A stretch of DNA of 64,000 nt from Verrucomicrobiaceae bacterium E54 (lineage in GTDB: Bacteria; Verrucomicrobiota; Verrucomicrobiia; Verrucomicrobiales; Akkermansiaceae), in contig JAKZES010000003.1 of NCBI GenBank assembly GCA_022548915.1, positions 62,001 through 126,000 on the forward strand, written 5' to 3'. The notes beneath the pieces are model-generated. The model was not told the origin of the DNA, made no database searches, and saw only the letters and a list, made by a program, of their open reading frames with translations. The position numbers and the translations under genes are program-made. Of this stretch, positions 1-9,523 are shown in pieces (position 1 is the stretch's first letter; every line of letters starts with the position of its first letter).

Positions 1-468
1 TTCTGTGTTGCCCTGGGGATCGGTGGCTACCTTTACTCGTTCTACTCTGAGGTCGCCAAACGGGCTGAACTAGGTGCCAGCCGGAAAACCGATTTCGAGG
101 TCGAGATGCAACTCTGCGGGCCAGGTGGCTACGCGGTCTTGGTCGATGGAGAGCCTTTCGACGGGGAACGTGTCATGCTGGACGGCACCATTCGTTTTTC
201 CATCAACTTCGATGAGGTGAGGTCGCTTTCAGGGGAGTGTTCCTCGTTTGACTCGATTCATGATGGCGGAGAATTCGAATCGCTCCATCTTTTCGGTCTC
301 AAGATAGCAGCAGAAGAGCGGGCATCGTTTCTCGCCAGTTTCGAGTCAGCACCTCAGGGTGCAGACCGATCCGGGTGGACCGAGGATTACTGGGTCGCTT
401 TTCGGACGCACCATCCGGCGAGAGAATCGCTCGAGTGCCGCAGGAGGGTTGCACGAGGATACGACTGA
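1..468 (+). CDS. 5'-truncated hypothetical protein, probably membrane-anchored
   Basis: The reading frame is open from the first base of the window, so the gene starts upstream and only its last 155 codons are present. The visible N-terminus (FCVALGIGGYLYSFY) looks like the end of a hydrophobic membrane segment, followed by a charged linker and a soluble domain of about 110 residues with three cysteines. An internal ATG at 106 would remove the hydrophobic part and is less likely to be the true start. I recognise no family. The following gene starts 163 bp downstream, so the two need not be one operon. Open frame and termination are seen; membrane anchoring is inferred. Confidence 0.55.
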   Translation, partial: FCVALGIGGYLYSFYSEVAKRAELGASRKTDFEVEMQLCGPGGYAVLVDGEPFDGERVMLDGTIRFSINFDEVRSLSGECSSFDSIHDGGEFESLHLFGLKIAAEERASFLASFESAPQGADRSGWTEDYWVAFRTHHPARESLECRRRVARGYD

Positions 469-631
469 GGTGCTGGTAAGAGAGGCATGTGGAAACTCCC
501 CATTGTCAACGGGTTGTGCCGGGTTAAAGGTCCGTGAACCTTGAATTCCGTAAACCACGGCGGCGTTCGCGGCATTTCTTAGCGTGGGCGTGTTGCCGGA
601 TGGGTGAGGTGCCTCGCAAACCCTTCAATCC

Positions 632-3600
632 ATGAATCCTCGAAACTCTCTCAGGCGGGTGGCTCCCTTGCTGCTCGTTCTCGGTGTGCTGAACTCGACT
701 CGGTTGGCCGCTGCGCCGTCGGATCAGGTCTGGCACATCCCCTTTGCGCAGCAGGTGCCCGAGAACAATGGGGGAACTTCGAATTTCTTCCAGATGCGGA
801 CTCCCTACGTGGAGATCGATCCGGCGGGAACGTTCACGGTGTATCAGGGCTTCTTCAAGAATGGGGGAGTCAATGGGGATCAGAACGGTGGTCAAGTGTA
901 CTACCGCAACGCCAGCACGGCCGGAGCCTGGCAGTCGTTGCCGCTCGGGTTCCACGCCAACGAGGGCGGAAACCAGTTCTGGAAGGCCACCGTCGATCTG
1001 GGGCCGGGGGGGCTCGATGCCGGGGACGACGACGTGATCGAATACTACATTCTGGTCACCTTCACCGGCGGGAGCCCTTCCGACACGTACATTCATGGTG
1101 GTGATCTCGATCCAGGCTTCGGCAACCAGTTGGTGACCGACATCGAGTCGGGCGCGCAGGCCAGCCCGTATTCGTTCCGCAACCGGCCGGCCTGGATCTT
1201 CCATGCGGACAATCGGGTAATCAATGGCGACGACGTCGAGTTCTGGTCCAAGGTCGGCTACATCGGCGACGTCAACGACCCCTCCACCCGCTGGGCCAAT
1301 GCAGGGAGCGTCTATTTCACGACCGACGGTACCGATCCGGACGGCTCGCTCGGTTCGCCCGCGGGTACCTCGCAGGCCGTTGCGTTCACCTACAACGGGC
1401 CCGAGCAGAACGAAATCGACCAAGGCAGCGTGACCGGTGGCCGCGGCATGTGGTGGCGCGCCACCGCCACGGATCTCCTCCAGGGATTGCCGCTCGGTGC
1501 CACCATTCGCTACAAGGTCGGCTTCTGGAACACCGACACCAACGAGGAAAAGTTCGCCGATCACAACGCAGGTACCAACGACCAGATCTTCTCCTTCACC
1601 AACGGCTCCGTCGGCGACCCGGCTCTCACCGTTTCGACGGCCACCACCGGCACGCTGAATGGCGACTACACCACCTCGAAACTCTATGTCGATGAGATCG
1701 CCGGAGATTCCATTCCCGTCACCGTCGTCTTCGAGCCGGGCGAGCCGAACATCACGCCCGGCAGCGTGGAGGTGGTCACGAACCTGAACCAGCGCCACCG
1801 CACCGACACCGACAAGAACGCCAACGGCATTTCCGACGGTCAGGAATACAACCAGACCGAGGCGATCATCGGGCCATCCACCGACGATACCTATTACTAC
1901 CAGGCTCATGCCATGAACACAACCGGCACGCCGGGTCAGTACTCAGCGGTCATCCAGGCGACCAAGACCGGCGCCTACCGGCTGACGGCTCGGTGGAAGG
2001 TCGATGGCGATCCGGCCTGGCGCTGGTATACCGCCTTCGGCCGTCGTGACCACGCGATCACCGTGGCACCGACCGATGCCCGAAACATCAATCTGTACGA
2101 GCTTCACACGCTGACGATCGAGGCCAATGGTGGCGGCTTTGAAAACCGATCGACCTTCGAGGACCTGCACGACGCACCCGGTGCCCTGCGCACCGGCGAC
2201 GGGAAGGGTTTCAATCTCGGCTACCTGCAGGGGCTCGGGGTGAACTGGCTGTGGTTCCAGCCGGTGCATCCGCCCGCGATCGAGGGGCGGGAGATCGATC
2301 CGGCGACGGGTCAGCCGTACGACCACGGCAGCCCGTACGCGATCAAGAACTTCTTCGAAATCGACCCGGCGATGAGCGTCGCCAACACGCGGCCCGCAGC
2401 AATGACCGCGTTCCAGAACTTCATGGCGGCCGCCGATGCCGCGCAGATCGAGGTGATGCTCGACGCGCCCTTCAATCACACCGGCTTCGACGTCGAACTG
2501 GCCCAGAAAGGGGTCGATCTCTTCGACACGGGTGGTGCGGGATGGTCACCGACCGACAAGATTCGTGACCGCGAGGCACGTTTCTTCTCCAAGGGCGACA
2601 TTTTCAACTCCGCCAACAACAACTACGGCGAACGCGCCACCAATGCCAACGAGGCCACGAATGCCCCCGACCGCGGCGACTTCGGGAAGTGGGGTGACGT
2701 GATCGACGTGTACTTCGGCAACTACGACTCGCTGGTGCGCCTGAATCCCTCCGAGAACGGCCGCTATCTCAACGAGGGCGACCAGTTCTACTACACCGAC
2801 CCGAACTGGGACGACGTCACCCGCAACGTCTGGAAGTATTTCCGCGACTACGCGCTGCACTGGCTCGACCAGACCGGCTACCCCGCCGGCACGCCGCACA
2901 CCGAGGCGAACCGCAACAAGGGCATCGACGGCCTGCGCTGCGACTTTGGCCAGGGACTGCCGCCGCAGGCCTGGGAATACATCATCAATGCCACCCGCAC
3001 CCGGAAGTGGAACTTCGTGATGATGTCCGAGTCGCTCGACGGCGGGGCGGTGACCTACCGCTCGAACCGCCACTTCGACATCATGAACGAGAACATCGTG
3101 TTCCCGCTGAAGAGCGCGTCGAACGCGAACGACTACCGGCAGATCTTCGAGGACCGCCGCAACGCCTACGGCCAGGGCCTGGTGCTGCTCAACAACACCT
3201 CGCACGACGAGGAAAACTACGTCGATCCCTTCGAGGCGCTGGTCCGCTACAGCGTGGTTGGTGCCATCGATGGCCTGCCGATGATCTTCATGGGCCAGGA
3301 ACTCGGGATCTCGCGCACCTTCGGCTTCAATTTCTACGAAACCAACTTCGGCAAGCAGATTGGTCACTTCAAGAAGTACAACTCTCTCGATCCGATCTGG
3401 GACAATGACGACAACGGACTCAACCAGCTCTATCCGGTCTATGCGGGCATCAATGCCGCGCGACTCTTCAGTCCGGCCCTGCGCTCGGTGAACCGCTGGT
3501 TCCTCGATGGCGACGGATTCAACAACCAGATCTTTGCGGTGGCGAAATACGAGGATGCCGGGGCTTCCCCCGCGTTCCAGGACGTGGTGCTCGCCTTCAC

Positions 3601-4534
3601 CAATCTCGACCGCAACAACGACCAGTCCGACAACTTCAAGATCCCTCCCGCGCTGGCACCGCTGATCGGGCTCAAGGACGGCCGGCTCTACGACGTGAAG
3701 AACATCGCCGCCTACCTCGGGCAGGATCCGAACCGGCGCGACCTGTGGTTGTGGAACGGCGGCAGTGGAGTCAGCGGTGCCTCGCTCAAGTCGAGCGGCC
3801 GCTTCGTCCAGCTCTGGAAGGTGCCCACCGAGCCGGCGCTGTGGAACGCCGGACCTTACGAGGCACAGTATCTCAAGGTCTACGACGTCACCCCGCCTCC
3901 CTCACCCGATCCGCTGGCCAGCCACTACGCGATCGGAACGAGCGGCACCTTCACCTGGACGAATCCCGGCGGGCCCGACGACAACATCACCAAATACGTG
4001 ATCGACATCGGCACCACACCGGGTGGCACCGACCTGGTTGACGGCGCCGAGGTGACCGACGGCTCGAACCAGTACACCTTCACCGGCACGCCGGGAACCG
4101 TGTACTACGCCACGGTCACCGCGGTCAGTGTTGCGGGCATTTCCGCCACAAGTTCGGGTTCCTCGGATGCGGGCGCGCCGAATCCGGCCTCCGGCACGAC
4201 TCCGGTGATCCTGCTCGACTCGGCAGACGACGAGGACGGGGACGGGCGTTCCAACGGCGACGAGGACATTGCGGGCACCGATCCGCTCGACCCGGCTTCG
4301 AAGCTGGAGGTCGTCTCGATCGAGAAACTGGCGACCACCGTCGAGCTCACTTACTCCAGCGTCCCCGGCCGGATCTACACGATCGAGAGTTCCACCTCCC
4401 TTATCGGCTGGACACCCGAGGATGAGCCGGATGCTGAGGATTTCCTTGCCGGTCCGGGAGCCACCACGACCTTCATCGATCTGAATCCGGGGCCGACGAA
4501 GAAGTTCTACCGGGTGCGTGTCCAAGCTCCGTAG
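632..4534 (+). CDS. Secreted GH13 alpha-amylase-family glycoside hydrolase with C-terminal beta modules
   Basis: A 1300-residue exported enzyme, expected to act on alpha-glucans outside the cytoplasm. It starts with a signal peptide (MNPRNSLRRVAPLLLVLGVL, cleavage after AAA). About 500 residues of beta-rich N-terminal domains precede the (beta/alpha)8 barrel. All four GH13 conserved regions are visible: DAPFNH near residue 610, GLRCDF near 770 with the nucleophile Asp, MMSESLDGG near 798 with the acid/base Glu, and NNTSHDE near 857 with the transition-state Asp. After the barrel come a fibronectin-III-like domain, a calcium-type Asp-rich stretch (DDEDGDGRSNGDEDIAGTDP) and a final beta module that resembles those of two other large exported proteins here. 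Substrate specificity cannot be read from the motifs. No good Shine-Dalgarno sequence precedes the ATG, but the signal peptide fixes the start. Confidence 0.9.
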   Translation: MNPRNSLRRVAPLLLVLGVLNSTRLAAAPSDQVWHIPFAQQVPENNGGTSNFFQMRTPYVEIDPAGTFTVYQGFFKNGGVNGDQNGGQVYYRNASTAGAWQSLPLGFHANEGGNQFWKATVDLGPGGLDAGDDDVIEYYILVTFTGGSPSDTYIHGGDLDPGFGNQLVTDIESGAQASPYSFRNRPAWIFHADNRVINGDDVEFWSKVGYIGDVNDPSTRWANAGSVYFTTDGTDPDGSLGSPAGTSQAVAFTYNGPEQNEIDQGSVTGGRGMWWRATATDLLQGLPLGATIRYKVGFWNTDTNEEKFADHNAGTNDQIFSFTNGSVGDPALTVSTATTGTLNGDYTTSKLYVDEIAGDSIPVTVVFEPGEPNITPGSVEVVTNLNQRHRTDTDKNANGISDGQEYNQTEAIIGPSTDDTYYYQAHAMNTTGTPGQYSAVIQATKTGAYRLTARWKVDGDPAWRWYTAFGRRDHAITVAPTDARNINLYELHTLTIEANGGGFENRSTFEDLHDAPGALRTGDGKGFNLGYLQGLGVNWLWFQPVHPPAIEGREIDPATGQPYDHGSPYAIKNFFEIDPAMSVANTRPAAMTAFQNFMAAADAAQIEVMLDAPFNHTGFDVELAQKGVDLFDTGGAGWSPTDKIRDREARFFSKGDIFNSANNNYGERATNANEATNAPDRGDFGKWGDVIDVYFGNYDSLVRLNPSENGRYLNEGDQFYYTDPNWDDVTRNVWKYFRDYALHWLDQTGYPAGTPHTEANRNKGIDGLRCDFGQGLPPQAWEYIINATRTRKWNFVMMSESLDGGAVTYRSNRHFDIMNENIVFPLKSASNANDYRQIFEDRRNAYGQGLVLLNNTSHDEENYVDPFEALVRYSVVGAIDGLPMIFMGQELGISRTFGFNFYETNFGKQIGHFKKYNSLDPIWDNDDNGLNQLYPVYAGINAARLFSPALRSVNRWFLDGDGFNNQIFAVAKYEDAGASPAFQDVVLAFTNLDRNNDQSDNFKIPPALAPLIGLKDGRLYDVKNIAAYLGQDPNRRDLWLWNGGSGVSGASLKSSGRFVQLWKVPTEPALWNAGPYEAQYLKVYDVTPPPSPDPLASHYAIGTSGTFTWTNPGGPDDNITKYVIDIGTTPGGTDLVDGAEVTDGSNQYTFTGTPGTVYYATVTAVSVAGISATSSGSSDAGAPNPASGTTPVILLDSADDEDGDGRSNGDEDIAGTDPLDPASKLEVVSIEKLATTVELTYSSVPGRIYTIESSTSLIGWTPEDEPDAEDFLAGPGATTTFIDLNPGPTKKFYRVRVQAP

Positions 4535-4835
4535 TAGCAGCCGCCCTTGAGGCGGACGACCGTATTGGCTGGTGACAACGAGGATGCTCCACGAATCCGC
4601 TCATTGCCGACGCCCGGAGTACTCGGTGTGGATCTCTTCCTCAACCCAGCCGGCACTTTTTGGGAAGCGGTCGCTGAAAGAGCCGAGGTTTTGGGTCTCG
4701 ACTGCAGCGCGGCTTGGGGACCTCGCTTCGCCGATTGGCAGGCAATGGATGACGAACGATCTCGGGGTCGCCCCTCCTGGCACCACATGCGTTCCCATTG
4801 ACAGAAGCGAAGAGTGAAATTAATCAGCGGATCCA
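4535..4835. other. Intergenic region with a small hairpin
   Basis: This 301-bp gap separates two genes on the same strand. A small stem (CCGCC, loop CTTGA, GGCGG at 4541-4555) lies just after the amylase-family stop; there is no T-run after it, so it is not a convincing Rho-independent terminator. Short open frames exist on both strands (for example 4547-4801 on +) but they lack recognisable domains or a ribosome binding site. I see no gene here. Confidence 0.4.
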
Positions 4836-7800
4836 ATGAAACCGTATTCATCTCTCCGGAGTGCCGGTGCAATGTCTTTGGCGGTTCTTTCTGCTCTTAT
4901 CGGGGCCTTGCGGGCCGACACCATCGTGGTCAACAGCACGGCCGACCCAGCGGGATTCAACCAGGGCATCACCGTCGCCGGTCTTGGCAGCACGGTCACC
5001 TTGCGGGACGCAGTCAACGCGGTCTGTAACAGCGGCACCGGGCACACCATTACCTTCGACCCCGCTTTGGCGGGGCAGACGATCGAACTCTCCCAGGAAG
5101 CGACCAGTGGAAGTGCGTTGCTCTTCTACAACATCCCGGGGCAAGCCAGCTACCTTACCATCCAGGGGCTGACCGGCCCTGCGGGGATCACCATCGCGCG
5201 TGCTGCCGGTGCTCCGAACATGAGACTTTTTGAAGTGAGTGGCACGAGCATCGGCACCCTTACCCTGAACGACCTGACGCTTTCCGGCGGTCATGTCCCC
5301 GGTGAATTCGGTGGAGCCATCTTCTCGGCCAGCCCCAGTTGCTCTATCGTCCTGAACCGGTGCACCGTGATGAATAATACCGCCTTCTTCGGTGGCGGTA
5401 TCTATCTGCGCGACCTTGCCGAAATGACGCTGAATAACTGCACCGTGAGCGGAAACACAGCCACGGACCAGGGAGGCGGGATCAACTCCTACAAGGGAAG
5501 TCTCACCCTTAATCACACGACCATCGCCGGCAACACCGCGCCGTCAGCGGGCGGGCTCTACAGTCGTATTCTCTACCCCCTGCTGGTGAATACGATCATC
5601 GCCCAGAACACGGCGACAGTCGTCAACCCCGACCTCGCCGGAGACGGGATCAGCCCGAGCAGTCATCACAACCTCATCGGTGGCAACGTGAATCTCGGGA
5701 CGCTCGCCAACCATGGCGGACCCACCCCGACCTATGATTTCAGCGGACCCAGTCCGGCCTTTGATGCAGGGGCAGCCATTGGCTTCACCACGGACCAGCG
5801 GGGGGTGGCCCGTCCGCAGGGCGCTTCGCCGGATATTGGAGCGGTCGAGGCAGAGCCCGCTGCGCCGACCTTCCTGACGGCGAACAGCGCTCAGTTCAGC
5901 GTCGGCATTGCCGGCTCTTTCACGATGCTGGCTTCTGGCTATCCGGCCCCCGCTTTTTCCACGACGGATCCCCTGCCTGCCGGCGTGACGCTCAGCTCCT
6001 CCGGCATTTTGAGTGGCACCCCGGCCGCAGGCACGGGTGGCAGCTATCCGATCACGGTCACGGCTTCCAACGGGACAAGCCCGGATGCCGCCCAATCCTT
6101 CACCCTGACCGTGCTCGACCTCGTGGTCACCACCGCAGTCGATGAGGACAACGGCAGTGCCGATCCGGCCCTCGGCACCGGGACCAGCCTGCGCGAGGCC
6201 TTGAACCGGGCCAAGGCACTTGGTGGCAGCAGGACCATCGTGTTCTCGCCCAGCCTGGCAGGGCAGACCATTCAGGTGACTGACTCTGAAGCCGACGTCG
6301 CCGGGGCTTCGGCATTCTGGATCACTACGCCCATCACAATCCAGGGACTGACCGGAGATGCGGGCATCACCATCGCGCGGACCAGCGCTTCCGCGTTGAG
6401 GCTCTTTGCGGTAACGAACCCAGGAAGTCTGACCTTGAACGACCTGACGCTGGCCAACGGCTCGGCACAGGACGGAGGCGCCATTCTAAGTTTCGTTCCC
6501 CTAACCCTCAACCGCTGCACCCTGACCGGCAACAGTGCCACCGGGCTGGGAGGTGCCATCTACGCCAACAGTCTAACCATGACCAATTGCACGCTGGCGG
6601 GCAATTCGGCCGACAACCAGGGGGGCGCCATCTACACCTTTACCAACGCCGCCCAGCTGAAGCACGTCACGGTCACCGCCAATAGTGCGGTCAACGCCGG
6701 AGGCGGAATCTCCGGCCCGGCGAACCTGACCAACTGCATCGTGGCCGGCAACCTTCAGGGGGGCGCGCCCTCCGATCTTGGCGGTAGCTGCACCGGCAGT
6801 GGAAATATCATCGGCACCGGTGGCTCCGGCGGCCTGACCGATGGGGTGAATTCCAATCAGGTGGGCCTGGCCTTGGCCGATATCAAGCTCGGCGCGCTGG
6901 CCGACAATGGAGGGCCTAACGCGACCTGTTCGTTGCTTCTCGATAGCCCGGCCGTGAACGCGGCGGTGGCCTTAGGTGGCGTCAGCACCGACCAGCGTGG
7001 CACGGCGCGACCGCAGGTGGGAACGGCGGACATTGGTGCCTATGAGTATGTCCCGCATTTCGTGGTCACGACAGCCGTGGATGAAAACGACGGCACGAGT
7101 GAACCGGGAGTGGGCACAGGCACCAGCCTGCGCGAAGCACTTCAGGATGCGACCTTCACCGGCACGGCACAGACCATCACCTTCGATCCGGCGCTGGGGG
7201 GGCAGACGGTGACGCTAGATTCCGGCTGGAACGACACTGCCGATGCTTCGGCGCTGCGCGTATCCACACCGGTCACCATTCAGGGGCCGTCCACCGCGCC
7301 GGGTGTCACCCTCAAGGTGGCCGACGGCGTGGACAAACGGCACTTCCTCGTCGAGGGCTCGGGTGCATTGACGCTGGAGAATCTCACCCTGCGCGACGGC
7401 ACGGGCGACAACGGTGGCGCGATCTGGAACTTCGGTTCATTGACCGCGCTTGCTTGCACGTTCACAGGCAACCACGCGACTTCGGAAGGCGGTGCCATCC
7501 AGTCCTGGGGCGACTCCCCGCTGCTCTGGCTGGAGAACAGCACCTTCGCCGGTAATTCCTGCGATGGGAATGGAACGGCCATTCTGACCGGAGCCTCGGC
7601 CAACACCCTGCGCCACGTCACCATTACGGGCAACACCGGGGGCACCACGGCCTTCGCCATCTGGACGCATCAAGTCGAAGCGACCAACAGCCTGATCGCG
7701 GGCAACAGCGTTGAGGGTGTGACTGGAATCAGCGGCGGCTCCTTCAGTGCAACGAGCGCCAACAATCTTCTATCCACCGGCGGTGGCGCAGGCTTGACCC

Positions 7801-9185
7801 ACGGTGTCAACGGTAACCTCGTGGGCATCCCCGCCTCCAGCCTTTACCTCGGCGCTCTCGCCGACAACGGCGGGCCGACCCCGACGGTCGCCTTGCTCAG
7901 TGGCAGCCCGGCCATCAACTCCGGCACGGCCATCGGCGGACTCGCATTCGACCAGCGTGGCATCACCCGCGTGGTCGCCGGACTGCCCGACATCGGTGCG
8001 GTGGAGGATGCGCTGGGCGACAGCGATCCCGACGGCGACAACCTCGACAACGTCACCGAGGTCACCGGCGGGACCAGCCCGGTCCTCATCGACACCGACA
8101 GCGACGGCTTCAACGATGCCACCGAGATCCTTTCCGGCAGCGACCCGACCCTTTCGGGCAGCGTGCCGGGCAGCACTCGCATCGAGCGCGTGCTTGGCTT
8201 CGGTCCGGCCCGCGGCCTCGACCTCTCCGGCACCTTCGTCCACGCCTTCAACGTGGGCACGAACGGCGCGGCCGGACAGGCGGGCGACGCGACCTTCACC
8301 GCCGACAATGCCAGCGGCGTCACCGTCACCGCGCCCAACGAGATCCCCAACTGGACCACCCGCGAGTTTGGGCCCGACGCTGAAGACACGACCCTCGAGA
8401 CCCTTTTCCAGTCCATCCGCTGGGCGGACAATCCCAACACGATCAACGTCACGCTGGATAACCTGACACCCGGCAATCACTACAAGCTCCAGTTGCTCTT
8501 CATCGAGAGCAATGATGGGATCCGCCGCTTCGACGTGCGGGTGGACGGTGTACTGGTCGCCGACGATTTCTCTCCTGCCGTGGCTCAGGGCATCCCCCTG
8601 AAGGCCTACACAGCCGCTGCCGTCGTGCACGAGTTCATCGCCAGCGGGACCAGCACGCAAATCGTGCTCAGCGGGGCCGACGTCGCCACTCCTGCAGATT
8701 TCAACCCGACCCTCAGCGGGGTCACCCTGGAGCAAACGGCTCTGGCCACGCCCATTGACAGCTGGCGGGTGCTCCACGGCCTCGCCACCGACGGCTCCGA
8801 GGACGACGGCAATCCCTCCGGCGATGGAGTGGCCAACCTCCTCAAATACGCCTTCAACATCGCACCCAACGCGGGCGACCTGCTGGAGTCGAACGTCTCC
8901 ATTCTACCGAACGGCGGCAGCGCCGGCCTCCCGGCCATCACCGCCAATGGAACGCCGCAACTCGTCATCCAGTTCGTCCGCCGCAAGGCTGCGAGCAACC
9001 CCGGCGTCACCTACACCGTGCAGGTCTGCTCGGACCTCTCCGATCCCAACGACTGGAGCCCCCTCGACCTGAGTGGCGCAACCGTGGAGTCGATCGACAG
9101 CACCTGGGAGCGCGTCACCGTAACCGACCCGACCGGAGGTCCGCGACGATTCGGCCGGCTCCTTGTTTCCGCGGCGGCACCATAG
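4836..9185 (+). CDS. Exported parallel beta-helix surface protein with three CSLREA/choice-of-anchor-Q-like modules
   Basis: 1449 residues with a signal peptide ending near residue 28 (ALIGALRA-DTIVV). Three homologous modules follow, each beginning with a TxLR(D/E)A motif (VTLRDAV, TSLREAL, TSLREAL), continuing with NNCTxSGN-type beta-helix coils and closing with an IGAVE/IGAYE motif (choice-of-anchor Q type). An Ig-like putative domain (about 345-427, PLPAGVTLSSSGILSGTP) separates modules one and two. A thrombospondin-type-3-like Asp-rich stretch (about 1062-1107), a malectin-like beta-sandwich (about 1119-1300) and a final beta module (about 1308-1449) complete the chain. The fold suggests surface adhesion or polysaccharide binding; no catalytic residues are evident. 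The internal repetition suggests growth by module duplication. Confidence 0.85.
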   Translation: MKPYSSLRSAGAMSLAVLSALIGALRADTIVVNSTADPAGFNQGITVAGLGSTVTLRDAVNAVCNSGTGHTITFDPALAGQTIELSQEATSGSALLFYNIPGQASYLTIQGLTGPAGITIARAAGAPNMRLFEVSGTSIGTLTLNDLTLSGGHVPGEFGGAIFSASPSCSIVLNRCTVMNNTAFFGGGIYLRDLAEMTLNNCTVSGNTATDQGGGINSYKGSLTLNHTTIAGNTAPSAGGLYSRILYPLLVNTIIAQNTATVVNPDLAGDGISPSSHHNLIGGNVNLGTLANHGGPTPTYDFSGPSPAFDAGAAIGFTTDQRGVARPQGASPDIGAVEAEPAAPTFLTANSAQFSVGIAGSFTMLASGYPAPAFSTTDPLPAGVTLSSSGILSGTPAAGTGGSYPITVTASNGTSPDAAQSFTLTVLDLVVTTAVDEDNGSADPALGTGTSLREALNRAKALGGSRTIVFSPSLAGQTIQVTDSEADVAGASAFWITTPITIQGLTGDAGITIARTSASALRLFAVTNPGSLTLNDLTLANGSAQDGGAILSFVPLTLNRCTLTGNSATGLGGAIYANSLTMTNCTLAGNSADNQGGAIYTFTNAAQLKHVTVTANSAVNAGGGISGPANLTNCIVAGNLQGGAPSDLGGSCTGSGNIIGTGGSGGLTDGVNSNQVGLALADIKLGALADNGGPNATCSLLLDSPAVNAAVALGGVSTDQRGTARPQVGTADIGAYEYVPHFVVTTAVDENDGTSEPGVGTGTSLREALQDATFTGTAQTITFDPALGGQTVTLDSGWNDTADASALRVSTPVTIQGPSTAPGVTLKVADGVDKRHFLVEGSGALTLENLTLRDGTGDNGGAIWNFGSLTALACTFTGNHATSEGGAIQSWGDSPLLWLENSTFAGNSCDGNGTAILTGASANTLRHVTITGNTGGTTAFAIWTHQVEATNSLIAGNSVEGVTGISGGSFSATSANNLLSTGGGAGLTHGVNGNLVGIPASSLYLGALADNGGPTPTVALLSGSPAINSGTAIGGLAFDQRGITRVVAGLPDIGAVEDALGDSDPDGDNLDNVTEVTGGTSPVLIDTDSDGFNDATEILSGSDPTLSGSVPGSTRIERVLGFGPARGLDLSGTFVHAFNVGTNGAAGQAGDATFTADNASGVTVTAPNEIPNWTTREFGPDAEDTTLETLFQSIRWADNPNTINVTLDNLTPGNHYKLQLLFIESNDGIRRFDVRVDGVLVADDFSPAVAQGIPLKAYTAAAVVHEFIASGTSTQIVLSGADVATPADFNPTLSGVTLEQTALATPIDSWRVLHGLATDGSEDDGNPSGDGVANLLKYAFNIAPNAGDLLESNVSILPNGGSAGLPAITANGTPQLVIQFVRRKAASNPGVTYTVQVCSDLSDPNDWSPLDLSGATVESIDSTWERVTVTDPTGGPRRFGRLLVSAAAP

Positions 9186-9259
9186 AACCTGCAATCCGCA
9201 ATTCGGCTAGGGCAGGTGAAGCGCAGATATCTGTCGCGCAAGGTCTTGCGGGGGTCGCC

Positions 9260-9367
9260 GGACATCTTTCGGCATCCTGCCGAACGTCTCTTCAAGCTTT
9301 GTCAGCTTCCAAACGGCGGAAGACGGGAAGGACCGTCAGCTCCATCGCGTTTCCCGACAGCCTCTTC
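9260..9367 (-). repeat. Dispersed intergenic repeat, copy 1
   Basis: Read on the minus strand, this segment matches the plus strand at 46193-46300. A 21-base core (9340-9360) is identical in both, and the rest is roughly 70 percent similar by eye. Each copy carries an internal 7-bp inverted repeat, TTCGGCA/TGCCGAA with a 3-nt loop (here 9268-9284). Both copies lie between genes. The function is unknown; it could be a REP/MITE-like element. Confidence 0.7.
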
Positions 9368-9400
9368 AGTCCGCCCGCAACCGGCCCCGTTCCGACACAG

Positions 9401-9416
9401 GCGGACTGAAGTCCGC
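9401..9416. repeat. 16-bp palindromic repeat GCGGACTGAAGTCCGC
   Basis: The 7-bp arms GCGGACT/AGTCCGC surround a 2-nt centre. The same 16-mer recurs in reverse orientation at 60800-60815, and a degenerate form occurs near 14618-14639. It lies in the 338-bp gap 9186-9523, beside the copy of the larger dispersed repeat. It looks like a REP-type element; no protein function can be assigned. Confidence 0.65.
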
Positions 9417-9523
9417 ACTCCTTTGGAGGCGAGTCTGAAATCCTGAGTCCAAGAGGCATGCATGGCGCGGCGGGTTCGCTGCGAGAATCACCCCGGCTGG
9501 GCCGTATCCAAAAATGCACGCTC

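Noticed and set aside
4547-4801. 84-codon open frame in the gap before the beta-helix gene
   Set aside because: No ribosome binding site, no family match and competing frames on both strands; insufficient support for a gene.
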